Positions 46,094-58,100 of a DNA stretch of 64,000 nt are shown piece by piece; position 1 is the stretch's first letter; every line of letters begins with the position of its first letter. The DNA lies in contig NC_136010.1 in NCBI RefSeq assembly GCF_048128805.1, positions 22,395,980 through 22,459,979 of the forward strand, given 5' to 3'. The notes beneath the pieces were generated by a model. That model was given only the letters and a program-made list of their open reading frames with translations. It was not told the origin of the DNA and did no database searches. Both the position numbers and the translations under genes were made by a program. The DNA is from Centroberyx gerrardi (lineage: Eukaryota > Chordata > Actinopteri > Beryciformes > Berycidae).

Positions 46094-46536
46094 ACACAAT
46101 GGATCACTTATTTCTGACCTGTGATAGGCTGGAGGGTTTGCTGAGGACAGTGCAGGGCTGGTGCACAAGGCGTAAGGACTTTTCCAGGGAGTTGTACATT
46201 GCTGGGCCCAGATATAAGTTTGCAGAGAGGAGAAAGGTGTGCCTGCTTAATTTCATTTTTGGGCAGGCTAAGTTGGCCACTTGGAAAAGTAGGAAGAATA
46301 AGAGGCTGGGGGCGGGGTCAGTGGAGGCAGGGAACATCATGCTGGGGCTGGTAGCAGCAAGGCTGCAGGTTGAGTTTCTGTACTATGAGCTGGTGCAAAA
46401 TGTAGCTCAGTTTGTCTCTGTGTGGGGGATCAGTGGGGTGCTGTGTGAGGTGGATGAGGAGGGGAGCCTCAAACACATGGATGTAGTTTCCTTTAGGAGC
46501 TGGTCTAGTGCTTTTATTCTCTCTCTCTATTTCTAA
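46094..46536 (+). pseudogene. Tx1-type ORF2 C-terminal fragment
   Basis: Identical in protein to the minus-strand copy at 40097-40539, with features DTMDHLFLTC, GPRYKFAERRKVCLLNF, LATWKSRKNKR and GLVAARLQVEFLYYEL. The upstream part of the open frame (45859-46093) is repeat DNA. No reverse transcriptase domain is left. Confidence 0.65.
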
Positions 46537-46629
46537 TAATGATTAATGTACTTGTTGATTTTATCATGACCATAGGGTTTTTGTTGTCAATGTTGGAGTT
46601 GTGAAAATAAAGGTACTTTATGAATTCAG
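46094..46629 (+). mobile_element. Tx1-clade LINE 3' fragment inside a (TC)n array, copy 2
   Basis: 5'-truncated 3' end of a Tx1-type element with TC repeats on both sides (before 46094 and after 46629). It encodes the ORF2 C-terminal domain to 46536 and ends with AATAAAGGTACTTTATG. Confidence 0.65.
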
Positions 46630-46666
<37 letters not shown>

Positions 46667-46786
46667 TTGACTGGTATAACCATCACTGACAGAAGTTAAT
46701 GTTTGTGTGGCCTCTCTCACATCACACACACAACTGTAAAACTGACAGAGAAATAAAAGAAATGAAATAAAAATGAATCCTAGTTT

Positions 46787-47270
46787 TGTCATGCCCTCTG
46801 CCTCCTAGTCTCTCTCTCTCTTTGTGTGTGGTCTGATTACAGAGCTGGAGTCAGGTGTCCGGAGTCAGGAGCCGGTCTGCTCAGCTGCAACTCATCACCC
46901 AATCATCCCTACTACTTAAGCCCGGCTCAAGCCTCCAGACTCCGCCAGATTGTTGACTCAGTTCACCCTGTTAGTCACTTTCAAGCCGTTTAGTCTGTTG
47001 TCAGTCTGTCCTGCATTTTTGCCTAGACTCACTCTTGCCTGTTTGTCCAGATCCTGTCCTGACTCCTGCCGCCTGCTCCAGCTCTGGAACCCTGTCAGTC
47101 CTTCGTCCAGTCTGCCGCCTCGTCAGTCAGCTGTCAAGCCCGGACTCCTCCACTCTCCAGGCCAGCCTCGTCCTCTCACCCTACCCTCAAATAAATCTTT
47201 ATTTGAACTGTCCTGCTGCCTCCTCGTGTTGTGTCTCTGCCTTAGAGTCCGCCAACCTTAACCCGTGACA
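46787..47270 (+). mobile_element. Solo LTR with 5-bp TSD
   Basis: 484 bp, ends TGTCATGCCC...CCCGTGACA, flanked by AGTTT (46782-46786 and 47271-47275). Copies 1 and 2 of the surrounding unit show the empty site with a single AGTTT. It has a TACTTAAGCC core-promoter-like motif near 46912 and AAATAAATCTTTATT as a possible polyadenylation region near 47190. This pattern fits a Ty3/gypsy-type LTR, but no internal region remains. Confidence 0.8.
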
Positions 47271-47677
47271 AGTTTAGTGTGTATTTTCTACACTTTCTAC
47301 ACAATTTTTCTACTGGAGGCATACAGTACCTTGAAATTTGGCATACTTGCAGATTTACTTATTCTGTATACAATCAATTCTTGTAGTTAGGCATTATTGC
47401 TGAAAATTGGCTTATTGGCGTTTTTTCCCCCACATATAAACCGTGTATAGTCTATTTGTGGTCAGACACTATTGGAGCCACCGGATTGGCCAGATGCATA
47501 GGAGATTATAGTACATGTGCATGAGATGTGATACTTTGAAATAGGCTGGAAGCTGGAAATTGGAACATTTACCTTTTTTATTTGCTGACCAAAACTCTGG
47601 ATAGGCCACTGGATTGGCCAGATAAGCATTAGATATACAGTAAATGTATTGTGTGTGTGTGTGTGTGTGTGTAAAAA

Positions 47678-47910
47678 TTAGAGTGAAGATTGTCTCCAGT
47701 AATTTCCAGTACAGGAGGAGACCAATATGCATGTGAGTATGCGTGCGAGTATTAGCTCTGCTTTGTGTAAAGCACCTACCAGGATGTCGATATTGAATGA
47801 TGTGCCTGCAGCCATCCATGAACTCTTGAATCTTGGCAAGAGGATGGCTGCTGCGTTTAGCTCTGGGTCAACCATCATTTCCCCAAACCGGTTTTTAGCT
47901 GGTATATAAC
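47678..47910 (-). pseudogene. Possible hAT transposase fragment
   Basis: The minus-strand frame includes GEMMVDPELNAAAILLPRFK, which resembles the DP...AAA..LP.FK region of hAT transposases. The rest is lost. Recognition is weak. Confidence 0.35.
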
Positions 47911-47941
47911 AATGGCACGTTTTTTTTTTTTTTTTTTTCAA

Positions 47942-48900
47942 TTTAATCTGACAGTGTTGTTCGGATGTGTGCTGCTAAAATTGTAATGTTACAGGAAATG
48001 GGATTTCTTTCTACCAAACAAGCAAAAGTTTAAATCCAAGTTCCAATAAAATTGTGCTAGCTATGTGGATTGTGTGTTTGGCTGTTAATGTTAGCTATCA
48101 ATATATATTTAAAGTGCCACATCAGACATCACAACATTTAGTTGTAGTAGGCTACTTGTACTTGAAGTTAGGGCTGGGCGATATGTTGGAAATCAATAAT
48201 CACGATAATCATAAGGATTTCTTTCAGTATCGAACAATATATATCACGATATGGCTCGTGTATGCAAAATCACATTAAATAATCAAATGTTCATCCCATT
48301 GAACCGAATGGTAATGTTTGTTGATGTCAAACCAAACTGAAATGCATGAAGAGGATTGGTCTGGTCTCTCAATATTCTCTGCCGTTGCAGTCTATAGATG
48401 AGGCGTTACAAACATACGTACAAACAGTAAGTTACCAGCATCCTACATATTTTTTTCAGAAGTATTCAAACTGGAATGACAAAGACAGATTAATTTCATT
48501 TCAAGTTTGCAAAACTTCCTTACGACCACAGAACCTCAAAAGAGTAGGTTACAAATTCCTTCCTACAAAGATTCAAATCTGAGCCTCAAACTTGCAAAAC
48601 TAGTTTCAAGCATTCAAAACATAGCTTTTATACCTTTCAGATTGTGGCAGTTATCCAACTTGATACTCAAGTACAGTAATGAGAGTAGTTGTAGTTTGTT
48701 ACTTCCCACCTTTGGTGGCAAATAGAGAAATGCAAGGACTTTTACCTAGAGTTTACATACAAATGGATTTTAAAATGTGTCAGTCTTTACAACTAAAGTT
48801 CTATAAACATCTTTGACATTCCAAAGTAAATTTTCAGGAAGTACCAAAAGACTATCGGTACCACACCTACCAGCTGTCAGCTATTGATTGGTATCATACT
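47942..48900. other. No gene recognised; one transposon-like end
   Basis: AT-rich upstream region of the third RBL gene. 48173-48260 holds a TAGGGCTGGGCGATATG end with AATCACGATAATC, typical of a DNA transposon terminus. Nothing else supported. Confidence 0.4.
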
Positions 48901-48924
48901 GAGCTCTATGAGGGCAGGACTTAT

Positions 48925-48932
48925 TATAAATA
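48925..48932 (+). promoter_or_regulatory. TATA box of the third RBL gene
   Basis: TATAAATA lies 54 bp upstream of the ATG at 48986, at a spacing that would give a 5' UTR of roughly 25-30 bases. Confidence 0.65.
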
Positions 48933-48985
48933 CATGATACTGTATACAGGACAGACACAGAAAGCGGACGGCCCTTCCTGACACC

Positions 48986-51900
48986 ATGGCCCACAGCAGA
49001 CTGTATACTGCAGCAGCACTCTGTAAGTACAGCCAGGGACCACAGTACTTCAGACAGCATTCATACATGTTGTGATGTATAGGGACATTTTTATGTCATG
49101 ACCATCTATTATTTATTTTTTTATCTAGCTGTCTGTCTATTTATTTTATTGTTTACTAGGTAACATTATTATTTATTTGCATGTCTGTTTATTTATTTAT
49201 TTGCTTATTTGTTTGTTTGTTTTAGTAGAACATTTCCACTGAAATTTGCCCCTTGTGGCTCCTATGCTCCTATACAATATTTTATCAAGACAAATAGTTT
49301 TTAATGTAATACATGATTGAAGTTTTGATACATTTGTATTCTTCTAGATGGGCCATACTGAAATAGATATGTTACCCTGGTAGGTCTTGGTGTTATTGAG
49401 TGAAACCTGTGTAATAAAATATGAGATGTAAAATTGAGCTATTCCTGTTTTAAAGCCCAGTAGCACCTTGGTGATTCTACTTTCAAGAATCATAGTGCCA
49501 GACACTTGTGTGCTTGAGCTTAATTAAGATTACTTGCTATATGGATCACACAGATATATGACAGTATACAGTAGTAGAGTAGAGTAGTGGATCTCAAAGT
49601 GGGGTCCGGGGACCCCCAGGGGTCCTTGAGGGGGTTCCAGGGGGTCCCCAGCAAAAAGGGGAATAATTTATTTTCACTATAATTCCATCCATAAGTAACA
49701 CAATGGCAGAATGTATGACTATTTTGGTCATGGGTTTCATACACTTTCTGTAATAAAACATCTAAAAGCAAAAATCCTATCAGATGGGGGACCCTGGGAC
49801 AAAATCTTATCAAATGGGGGTCCGTGGTCTAATTTGTGTCAGTTTAGGGGTCCTTGACGTGAAAAAGTTTGAGAACCACTGTCTTAGAGAATGTAAGTTA
49901 ATTATTAGTATTTAATTACTTTTTGGGATGATTTCATAGATGTTGATTTCATTTAGTTCCTTTTTGTTTTTTGAAGATAAATGTATTGTAAATGGATAAA
50001 TAGTTCTATATATTTATAAACATATTTTATATCCACATTTTTACATATGGATAGCCTATAAACTGGGAATTACAGTAAAAATTGTATTTTCTTCAATAAA
50101 CTGATTGAAGTCAGCAGGAATATATAACATGAGTCTCTTCATGCTTCTTTCAGTGTTGGCTGCAGCATGTGTGCAAGCCGACTGGTGCTCAAAATCAGGT
50201 AAAATGTGATGTGTGTCTGTACTTCATGTCTGGGTAGAGTTAGTTTCTGCAAAGCTGGTGTGTATTGCCATGAACACAGCTTAAATTTCTTGTATTTTCA
50301 TTTCAGCATTGGGTCCAACCTGCGAAGGTCACTCAGCGACCCTGGACTGTGGTGAGTCGCTACACACTCACCGACAAAACATAGCTTCCCTGCATTGGCG
50401 TTGATTTTACAATTGACTTTAAGATTTTACCTATTTTCATTAAATGGTCTGGCCCTAGCATACATTTGTGAGCTTTTATGTCTGTATGTACCTAAATTCA
50501 ATCTTAGATCCTGTGACAAAGCTCTGTTATCAGTCCCTTGGTAGACTAAAGGCGAAAAGTGACCCCCCCCTGCCAGAATGTTTGCTTGTTATTTTATATT
50601 CCTGTTGTTTTTGGTTCTCTTCTGGTTTTAATGTCTGTGAAGCACTTTTTCAAAACACCTTTGTTTTGAAAGGTACAATATAAATACAGTTTATTATTAT
50701 TATTCCATTTGCCAATGGTCATTTCTTCAATAAGTTACCCATAAGGGATTCAGTGTCTTGCTCAAGGACACTTCAGCAGGGCGGATGCTTGCCATCATGG
50801 GGGTTTGAACCTGGGTCTTCCAGTTGAAGGACGGTCTCCCTCCTCTCTTCACTTCCCTTCTGTCCCTGTCATCGTCATGTCACCACCTGAACACCATGTC
50901 TGCTTGTTTCTGTAGGGAGCTGTCAAATAAACGTAACTTCTGCGAACTACGGTCGCACTGACCACAGAGTCTGCTCCTATAGACGTCCGGCCAGCGAAAT
51001 CACCAAAACCAACTGTGTCCTGCCCTCAGCCCTGCACCAGATGTCTAAGAGGTAAAACATGAGATGACATGACACTGTAATGATCCCTTTGGGGAAACAG
51101 GGTTATTGCAGAAGCAAATAGTATGAGGATTCAGCAACGAAAAGAATGAAAAGTAGAATGTAGTAGTGTCTAGGCATGCAGATGTGTCGTTGCATAAACA
51201 AAAAGCTCTCTCTCTGTCTCTCTTTCTCTCTCTCTAACCCACACACACTAAAGCACACAACTGAATGAATTCATTGAATGTTTTCTACCAGATGTGATGG
51301 GAAGACCTGGTGCTCTGTGCCGGCAGTCAACTCCATCTTCACTGATCCATGTGTGGGAACGTATAAATACCTGGAAGTCACCTACACCTGCGTGCCTAAA
51401 AGAAGTAAATGTTGCTCTCCCTCTCTCTCTCTCTAATAGTGGTTGGAGTTAGTTTGTGCACAGCTGTACTGCCATGCAGAGACAGCTTAAATTTTTTGTA
51501 TTTTCATTTCAGCATTGAGTCGAACCTGCGAAGGTCACACAGCGATTCTGGACTGTGGTGAGTCGCTACACACTCACTGACACACAGTGTGATGCTATTG
51601 ATCCTGTGGCCCATAGGAATATTTTTTGAGTTGAGTTTTTTGAGTTTTTACTGACTTTTATGCTCAAATATTGTCTAGCTGATGTAGAATGTCTAATAAC
51701 TTCCTCTAACTCAATGACGGTAAATCAGAAATAGTTTTATTTGGCCCGCTAAACTCATCAGATATTCAGTACATATACATACTGTACATACATACTGTAT
51801 ATTTTGTACATTAAAGCAATGAGAAAACTGTAAGTGGGGGGGTTGTTCATTCATTATTTTCGTTGAAATGTGCACGATTACTTTGTCACGGTAGTAACAC

Positions 51901-53522
51901 CAGGGTCAAATTTTTGTATCTAAACTCAGAATCAGCATTAAATTTATTCGGTGTTGCCCCATTTGAATGAATAAAATTCTTAATGTCAAGATGTCAGTTT
52001 TGGTGCTTTTAGTATGATGGCGAGATTGCGCTGAACCGAAATTAGTTTCATGCTAAAAGTAACATAAAAATGAACAACAAATATCAATTGAAACAGCTTC
52101 TATAACAACATTGTTTCAATAACATGAAGTGAAACTGTTCCATGTTTTTTTTTTTTTAAGAATCACAGCCAGATTTAATTTCTGTGTTTACTGTTATTAT
52201 TTTTTAAATATACCTGAGGGAATGCCAAAAAAAAATGGTTGAAGAAGATAAATCTCTTCTCTTCTCTTCTCTTCTCTTCTCTTCTCTTCTCTTCTCTTCT
52301 CTTCTTCTAATTTTGGGAATGTAAAGTTAACACAGGCTTGCAATGTTAATGTCGAACCCACACTTGAATAACCAATAGTGCCTCCTAGTGAAACAGTGTC
52401 TGTGTGTCTCCTCAGCAATCGGCGTGATCAAGGTGACCGCCGCTAACTACGGTCGTACCAACAGCCATGTCTGCTCCGCCGGACATCCGCCCCACCTGGT
52501 CAGAAAAGTTAACTGCATCCTGCCCAGCACTCTGCAGCACGTGGCTCACAGGTAGGTCCAACTACTGTCCGCTCTCAACTCTGAAGGGAGTAAAAATTCT
52601 GCATGTTTTCTATTTGTGTCACATGATACATCATATTATTTTATCCAGAGCCAACACTTTACTACTCTCTCGTGTTAGCAGATGAGTCAATCAACTGCTC
52701 ATACTCATATGTATGGTCTGTAAGGTTAGACCGATATATCAGTTTGCCAATCAGGCCAATATATATTTATTTATTAAATATTGGATATCAGCTAGTCATG
52801 TTGTCCACTGCCAATATGGTGGAGGTTCCTCCCTGACCACAGCTGCATAAAAACAGTCTGTAAAACCTGTAATGAAGTTTTATTTTCTTTGCATGTTTCA
52901 TTTATTTAATTGTTCAGTAATGTTTTTTGTTAATTCTTCATTTAAAGGTAGGAATCAATCCCAGAATTTCCATGTATTTCAGTGGAGAGTTTTAGTGTCC
53001 CATGATGGTCTAAATGCTGTTTCAGAGGCTTTTCCACCCTGACAAGAGTACAATTCTAAGGGAAAAACTGAATACTTTGGCAAGAAATTTGAGAAATTTA
53101 AAGATATTGAATATTGGCATCACATATAGGCTATAGACAGCTTCAATACAAAAATTTCAGTGTTTGGTATCAGCCTCCAAAAACCCACATTGATCGAACC
53201 CTAATATACTGATTCAGTGAACAACAGACAGTGGTCTTCAAACATGAAACCATCTCAGAGTAGAAATGCAGACTTGTTTTTGTCATTTTCTGTTGTTTCT
53301 GTATAGATATGAGCCTCGAGACATACATATGCAGATATACCGGCCCTCAATGTGCTTCTTTGGGAAGCCTACAATTTGTATCACTCTATCTGGACACTTT
53401 CATACATTTTTAGGTGCAATGGAAAGCAGTGGTGTGACATCGGGGCAAGCAATGCAGTGTTTGGGGACCCCTGCTATGGCACCTACAAGTACCTGGATGT
53501 CAGCTATTTCTGTGTGGCTTAG
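48986..53522 (+). CDS. Rhamnose-binding lectin, two CRDs, complete
   Basis: Secreted lectin of 221 aa. Eight exons join in phase: 48986-49022, 50154-50198, 50307-50351, 50916-51051, 51292-51404, 51513-51557, 52416-52551 and 53414-53522 (TAG), all GT-AG. Signal peptide about 21 aa ([12 protein letters not shown], then LLAAACVQA). CRD1 (about 33-125): [16 protein letters not shown] (Tyr54-Arg56), [12 protein letters not shown] (106-115). CRD2 (about 131-221): [16 protein letters not shown] (152-154), [12 protein letters not shown] (204-213). The YGR, DPC and KYL motifs that contact sugar and structure the SUEL fold are present in both. The exon pattern (short CEG exon, YGR exon, DPC/KYL exon) repeats per CRD and matches the left gene. 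A 3' UTR intron (after 53529, acceptor 54010) is likely. Confidence 0.92.
49585..49881. mobile_element. hAT-type MITE in RBL intron 1
   Basis: Ends TAGTGGATCTCAAAG and, complemented, CAGTGGTTCTCAAAC. Flanking octamers GAGTAGAG and TCTTAGAG share five bases, consistent with an eroded 8-bp duplication. A truncated relative (GGGAACCACTGATCT) lies near 55710. Confidence 0.6.
50450..50705 (+). mobile_element. Rex1/CR1-like LINE 3' end
   Basis: [19 protein letters not shown] coding remnant followed by the 3' end GAAGCACTTTTTCAAAAC...TACAATATAAATACAG and (TTA)n. Same family type as 12241-13490. It lies in RBL intron 3. Confidence 0.65.
50745..50860. repeat. SINE-like fragment
   Basis: GTCTTGCTCAAGGACACTTC...GGGTTTGAACCTGGGTCTTC is a common fish repeat with a B-box-like core. 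In RBL intron 3. Confidence 0.45.
52250..52305. repeat. (TCTTC)n pentanucleotide repeat
   Basis: About 11 units in intron 6 of the third RBL gene, about 110 bp upstream of the exon 7 acceptor. Confidence 0.95.
52722..53210. mobile_element. Possible DNA transposon in RBL intron 7
   Basis: Starts GGTTAGACCGATATATC and ends near ATCGAACCCTAATAT, so the ends are roughly inverted. No duplication could be fixed. Confidence 0.35.
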
Positions 53523-54011
53523 GAAAAGTAAGAATTCATTTTCCCTTTATTAACCAAAGCAAGTCTTTTTAAATGAAGTATTTGACGTAAAGACAGCAAT
53601 AAATACTTACAGACATCAATAAAGTATTTTGAATTGTTCTAAAAATCCTATATCTTTAGAATTATAGCATTTAGAGGTAGAGAATAGGATATAGAATAAG
53701 AATGAAGGCTCCAATGAAGCACTCCATAGAAGAATGAAACTGTTTTCAGGTCTACAGTTTTCCTCAGCATCCTGTCGTTGGTCAAGGTCATTCCAATAAA
53801 ACTCACTGTCAAATGTCCGAGTCATGAGTTAAGTATGATGAGCTGTATGTAGTATGATGATAAGTATGAGCTGCAAGAGTCAAAATGCACCAGAAGAGGG
53901 AGCTAAAATGGAAGGCATGCAGACTATTAGAGGTACACATACACACACACAGACATAAACACAGACACATATACATACAGGCAACAATGGCTGTTATGTG
54001 TTGTTTTACAG

Positions 54012-54250
54012 GAGACACTGTCTGAGGAGACACATCCACAGAAGAGAGGAATTCCTTCATGCAGACTCTAATCTGTGTGTCTCTATGCCGCCTTTCCTTC
54101 TTGCTTATCTGGTGATTGTACACATTCATCAATATATCCTAAAAATTGTGCAGTTGGTGATCAAGCCTTATGAAATCAAATCTCTTTATTTTTAGAATTT
54201 TGTGAAATGGAAATAATTTCTGACTCAATAAACTACAGCACTTCAACCAT
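54012..54250 (+). other. Putative 3' UTR exon of the third RBL gene
   Basis: A GT donor (GTAAGA) follows the stop codon by a few bases. A pyrimidine tract ending TTTTACAG precedes 54012, and a polyadenylation signal follows. No coding sequence. Inferred from signals only. Confidence 0.45.
54227..54232 (+). terminator. Polyadenylation signal AATAAA
   Basis: Canonical hexamer about 700 bp after the RBL stop, at the end of the putative 3' UTR exon. Confidence 0.5.
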
Positions 54251-54299
54251 TGTGTCCCCACTGAGTTTAGAGAACTCCAGGTTCAGCATGGTCCCCATT

Positions 54300-54490
54300 C
54301 TGTCTGTCTGTTTGTCTGTTGCCAGGATGAACTTTGGTGGTCATGGGGCAAGGAAGAAGTGATTAACTTTCATACCAACTGACCAAAGGGGGCGTGATGA
54401 TAGGCATGACTTCTCACTAAAAGGCATATAACTTCCAAACAGATTCACATAAACACCACAAAACTTTGTGGAAAGGTCTTTATACAGCAG
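54300..54490. repeat. Dispersed repeat fragment
   Basis: TGTCTGTCTGTTTGTCTGTT...GGTCATGGGGCAAGGAAGAA...CATATAACTTCCAAACAG is a familiar high-copy fish repeat. Ends unclear. Confidence 0.4.
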
Positions 54491-54921
54491 AACCAAATAA
54501 ATGTAATGTAAAACAAAACTAATGTCTCTCGACCAAACACAAGTACAACATTAACATTCAGAAAGCATGCAGTAAAAAGTGGAAGACACTTCACGTTCAT
54601 GCACCACGTACAAAATAAAAAACAAAACAAAAACAAAACAGTGCACAAGGTCAACTGATTCAAAGAAATCTATCCAAAAATCCGGATTCTTTGACACTAA
54701 CTGAGTTGTTTAGTAACCCCACAAAGCTGGTTACCATTACACTGAAGCAGAAAGATTTGACAAAAGGTAGGTTAATTGGCGGGGTCATCTGCCAAAATCT
54801 GAAGGACTCTCATTCTGGTATTCTGGTAAAGTTTCTTCCTTTACTCTTCTCTCTTTACTCTTTGTTCAAAACAGGACAATGATGCTTTGCACTGCGTATC
54901 AGAATGAACAGTGTCATCACT

Positions 54922-55114
54922 TCAGGTCTCCTGAGGGGGCAAGAGGTCTTGTTCGTCAGTCTCCCGCTGGCAGCTGCACCTCTTAGCTAGTCCACTCCTA
55001 AGTATGCTGCAAAAGCAGTTGGGTAAGGAGAATTAAAAAATGGAAAACAAACAAACAAACAAACAAACAAACTATCCTTTAATAATGTCATGTTAAAGTC
55101 ATGGATAGGATTCT

Positions 55115-55167
<53 letters not shown>

Positions 55168-58100
55168 ATATTTGTGTGACTTCCCAATGCATCTGGAACC
55201 CATGATGTAAATTCAGGTGTTGACAGATTAAAATATACCTTATGGGTATAATTGCCAGTATGGTGATGATGCTGGACAAGATAAAGACAAAGCCAGGGAA
55301 CCAGCTGAGACTCTGCTGGTAAATCTTGGTGTAGAGGGGGATGTAGCCCACACTGGAGACTTTCATAGACAGCTGCAGAGAAGTTAGGACCATACCTGGA
55401 GGAGAGAATAGTCCAGGTGACAACACTCTCTTGTGCACACTGGGGCTTTTTGTGGCTGCTATTCATCCAGACCCAGGTGGTCTTGAGTGAGCGGTTACTA
55501 TTTTTATTTTTATTTTTATTTGACTAGATGAATTTCAGGTTAGCTAACTTCCGCTCAAAAAAACTGTGGTTCTGTTGTATGACTAAAACTACAATATGTT
55601 TCTTTCCTAGTGCTTATTTCTGGTGAATGAAATAACAGTGAAATTGAGCTAATTGTTAGGGAATCCCTCTGGAACCAGTTCAAGGACCCCTGGGAGATCC
55701 CTCGGTTTGGGAACCACTGATCTACTACACACACTTGTAGGAGTAAGAGAGGATTTGTGTGGTCTCACCATAAGAAGATCCTTGCACTTGCTGGGACATT
55801 AGAGACCGGATGATTGGCATGGGGATCAGGGCAAACAGGGTCAGAGTGCGGGCTGGGGAGAAAACAACAGCATGTGGTGCAGTACCTCTAAACTTTTAAA
55901 GGACCTCTAAACTGTTTTTTTTGTTATGTAGGTAGAAATAACAAAAAATACAGTGCAACAAAAAATTTAAATAACATACAATAAAGCAAAATACAAATAG
56001 CTCCAGTGATGAATCACCGCTAGTCCCACACGCTAGTGTTAAAGATAAAATCCACCCGGAAGCACTTAACACAAGAAAAAACAAAAAAACAGCTATTGGA
56101 TTTTCTTATTCCCATGGATAAGTGACCAAACGTAGATGACATGACGCCACTGTAACATATTTCCAGTGCAGCTACAGTGAAGTTTGATAGCAGAAAATGA
56201 TCAGCTAAAACATCAATGGTAAACGTCAGGTTTTGGTGTCAGTCCCTCAGAATCAAAGTGGACTTTCTAGACTCACCATTTGCACCGAGGTCCAACAATC
56301 ATACAGGGAGAAATCCATGTAGAAGAGGCAGAGACCCAGTGGCGTCACCAGCATCGGGCTACCGGGGCTTTAGCCAGAAATGTTTTTTGACTAGCCCCGA
56401 ATCGTTTGACAGTTAAGTAAGGGGGTTTTATATTAAGTGTATCCAGGTGTTCCCGGAGTGAATTTGACGACGGAACGCGCGTTCCGGTTCTAAAAAAGTA
56501 AATGCAGAGCAATACCGGTGTTTGCACCTGTTTTGGTCACTTAAACAACTGGTTTGGGTTAAAAACAAGACATTCTGTCTTGTTTTCAACCCAATGTGAA
56601 TGATAAAACAATGTGTTTAAGTGAATTTAACTTTTAGACAGAGACATGGCATTGTCATTTTCACATGATCCATCTTTGTAACTGAAATTACTGTAGTGTA
56701 AAGTTTGCTACCAGAGTGGAGGAATATTTAGCTATCTATTTGTTACTTGATTGACTACGTGCCTAACGTTAGATAAATATGTTGCAGTGGTGTATCATAT
56801 ATTATCTTTGAGTTAATCTGAATATAGCAATTTAAAAAGTCTCCTATAAACTGCCATCAGTAACGTCTGAATACTTGCACTGCTCTATTTAACAGAGCCA
56901 GATGGAGGCAGGAGGATCAGTCTCAGATTAGGGGAGACAGGCCAGCAGAGTTCAGGCGACTAGATAATGTACAAAGTTAATTAAGCTAAAATAAGTGTAT
57001 TCCTGGTTTTGCTAAAGCTGTTGTTGATGCCATAAAAGTGATGCCCATCTCATAACTGGTACCCTTATACACAATAATATTCAGTTCGTAAACAAGTCTC
57101 AACATGGTGCATTAATTTAGACCAGTGATAAGGATTACTATGTCAGAGTCATGTGGTTATCTGAAATTAATCAACACCCCTCCAGCCAATCAGAATCAAT
57201 TCATCCAGCACATATAATTAATATAATGCATGATATTTTGAGAGCTTTTTGTCATGTCATGTTTACTCTAGCAGGAGGAAGTTGAGACAGTTTTGAGAGA
57301 AGAGCAATACATCCATGGAGAAGAAGCAGAAAATAGTGATACTCAGGTATGATCACCTTCAAATGGGAAAATGCTAGTAAAATATGAAACAAGTGAATTA
57401 TATTTTTTAAAGGTAATGTTGTCCATTCTATCAATATCATAGGAATGTACTGTATAATAGGAATTCATGTACTCAGGGTCAGAGAGACAGCAGAGAGCAG
57501 CCACACCAACCAAACCCCAGATCCAGGGCAGACACTGCACCCATGGCTTCATTAAAGCCTTTTTCTGTTTATTTTGTTTTCAGCTGTTAGTGCTCAGTGT
57601 GCTGGTAATCTTCCATCAAATTATAATAATTATGTAAAACAATTCCATTCCATTATAATACAGAGGCATATATAAGATATAAGATCTTTAATTTTATCAA
57701 TTTTAGATTCAAGTTAACAACCATATAGCGATGTAACTTGGCTTGTAACACAGTAGAGTGCCCCAAATGCTACCCAATTTGTTCTGTAATGTGTATAATA
57801 CATGCAATGTCCCTGACCAGGTTCAGCCCCACATCACTTGGGCTCAGCCCCAAATGTATTCAAACCTTGGTGACGCCCCTGCAGAGACCAATAGAGAGCC
57901 TAAGTCCCTCCCCTTCCGCTGCCCCCCATGGGACCTTATTTCGGAAAAAATATGTACGGTAGTCAACGGCGAGAGACAAATAATTGTTTGATCCCGTTTG
58001 AATTGTGCCATGAATTACACATATGATGTTTTGTCAATTTAAACGATAATTTTGCAAGTCAAGAAAGTTGCAGTTTGTCGTAAAACAGTAAAGTAACGTT

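Larger units (their letters stand above)
45400..47660 (+). repeat. Three-copy unit, copy 3 (+)
   Basis: Same orientation as copy 1, with a deletion near 45550 relative to it. It carries the Tx1 fragment (46094-46629) and a solo LTR (46787-47270). After the LTR the match resumes at 47276 and ends near a (GT)n at 47650-47672. Confidence 0.85.

Noticed and set aside
46950..47268. 103-aa Ser/Pro/Leu-rich frame
   Set aside because: Lies wholly inside a solo LTR; low-complexity composition.
57343..57552. 69-aa minus-strand frame MKPWVQCLPW...
   Set aside because: No recognisable domain and no splice context in the SLC46 frame.
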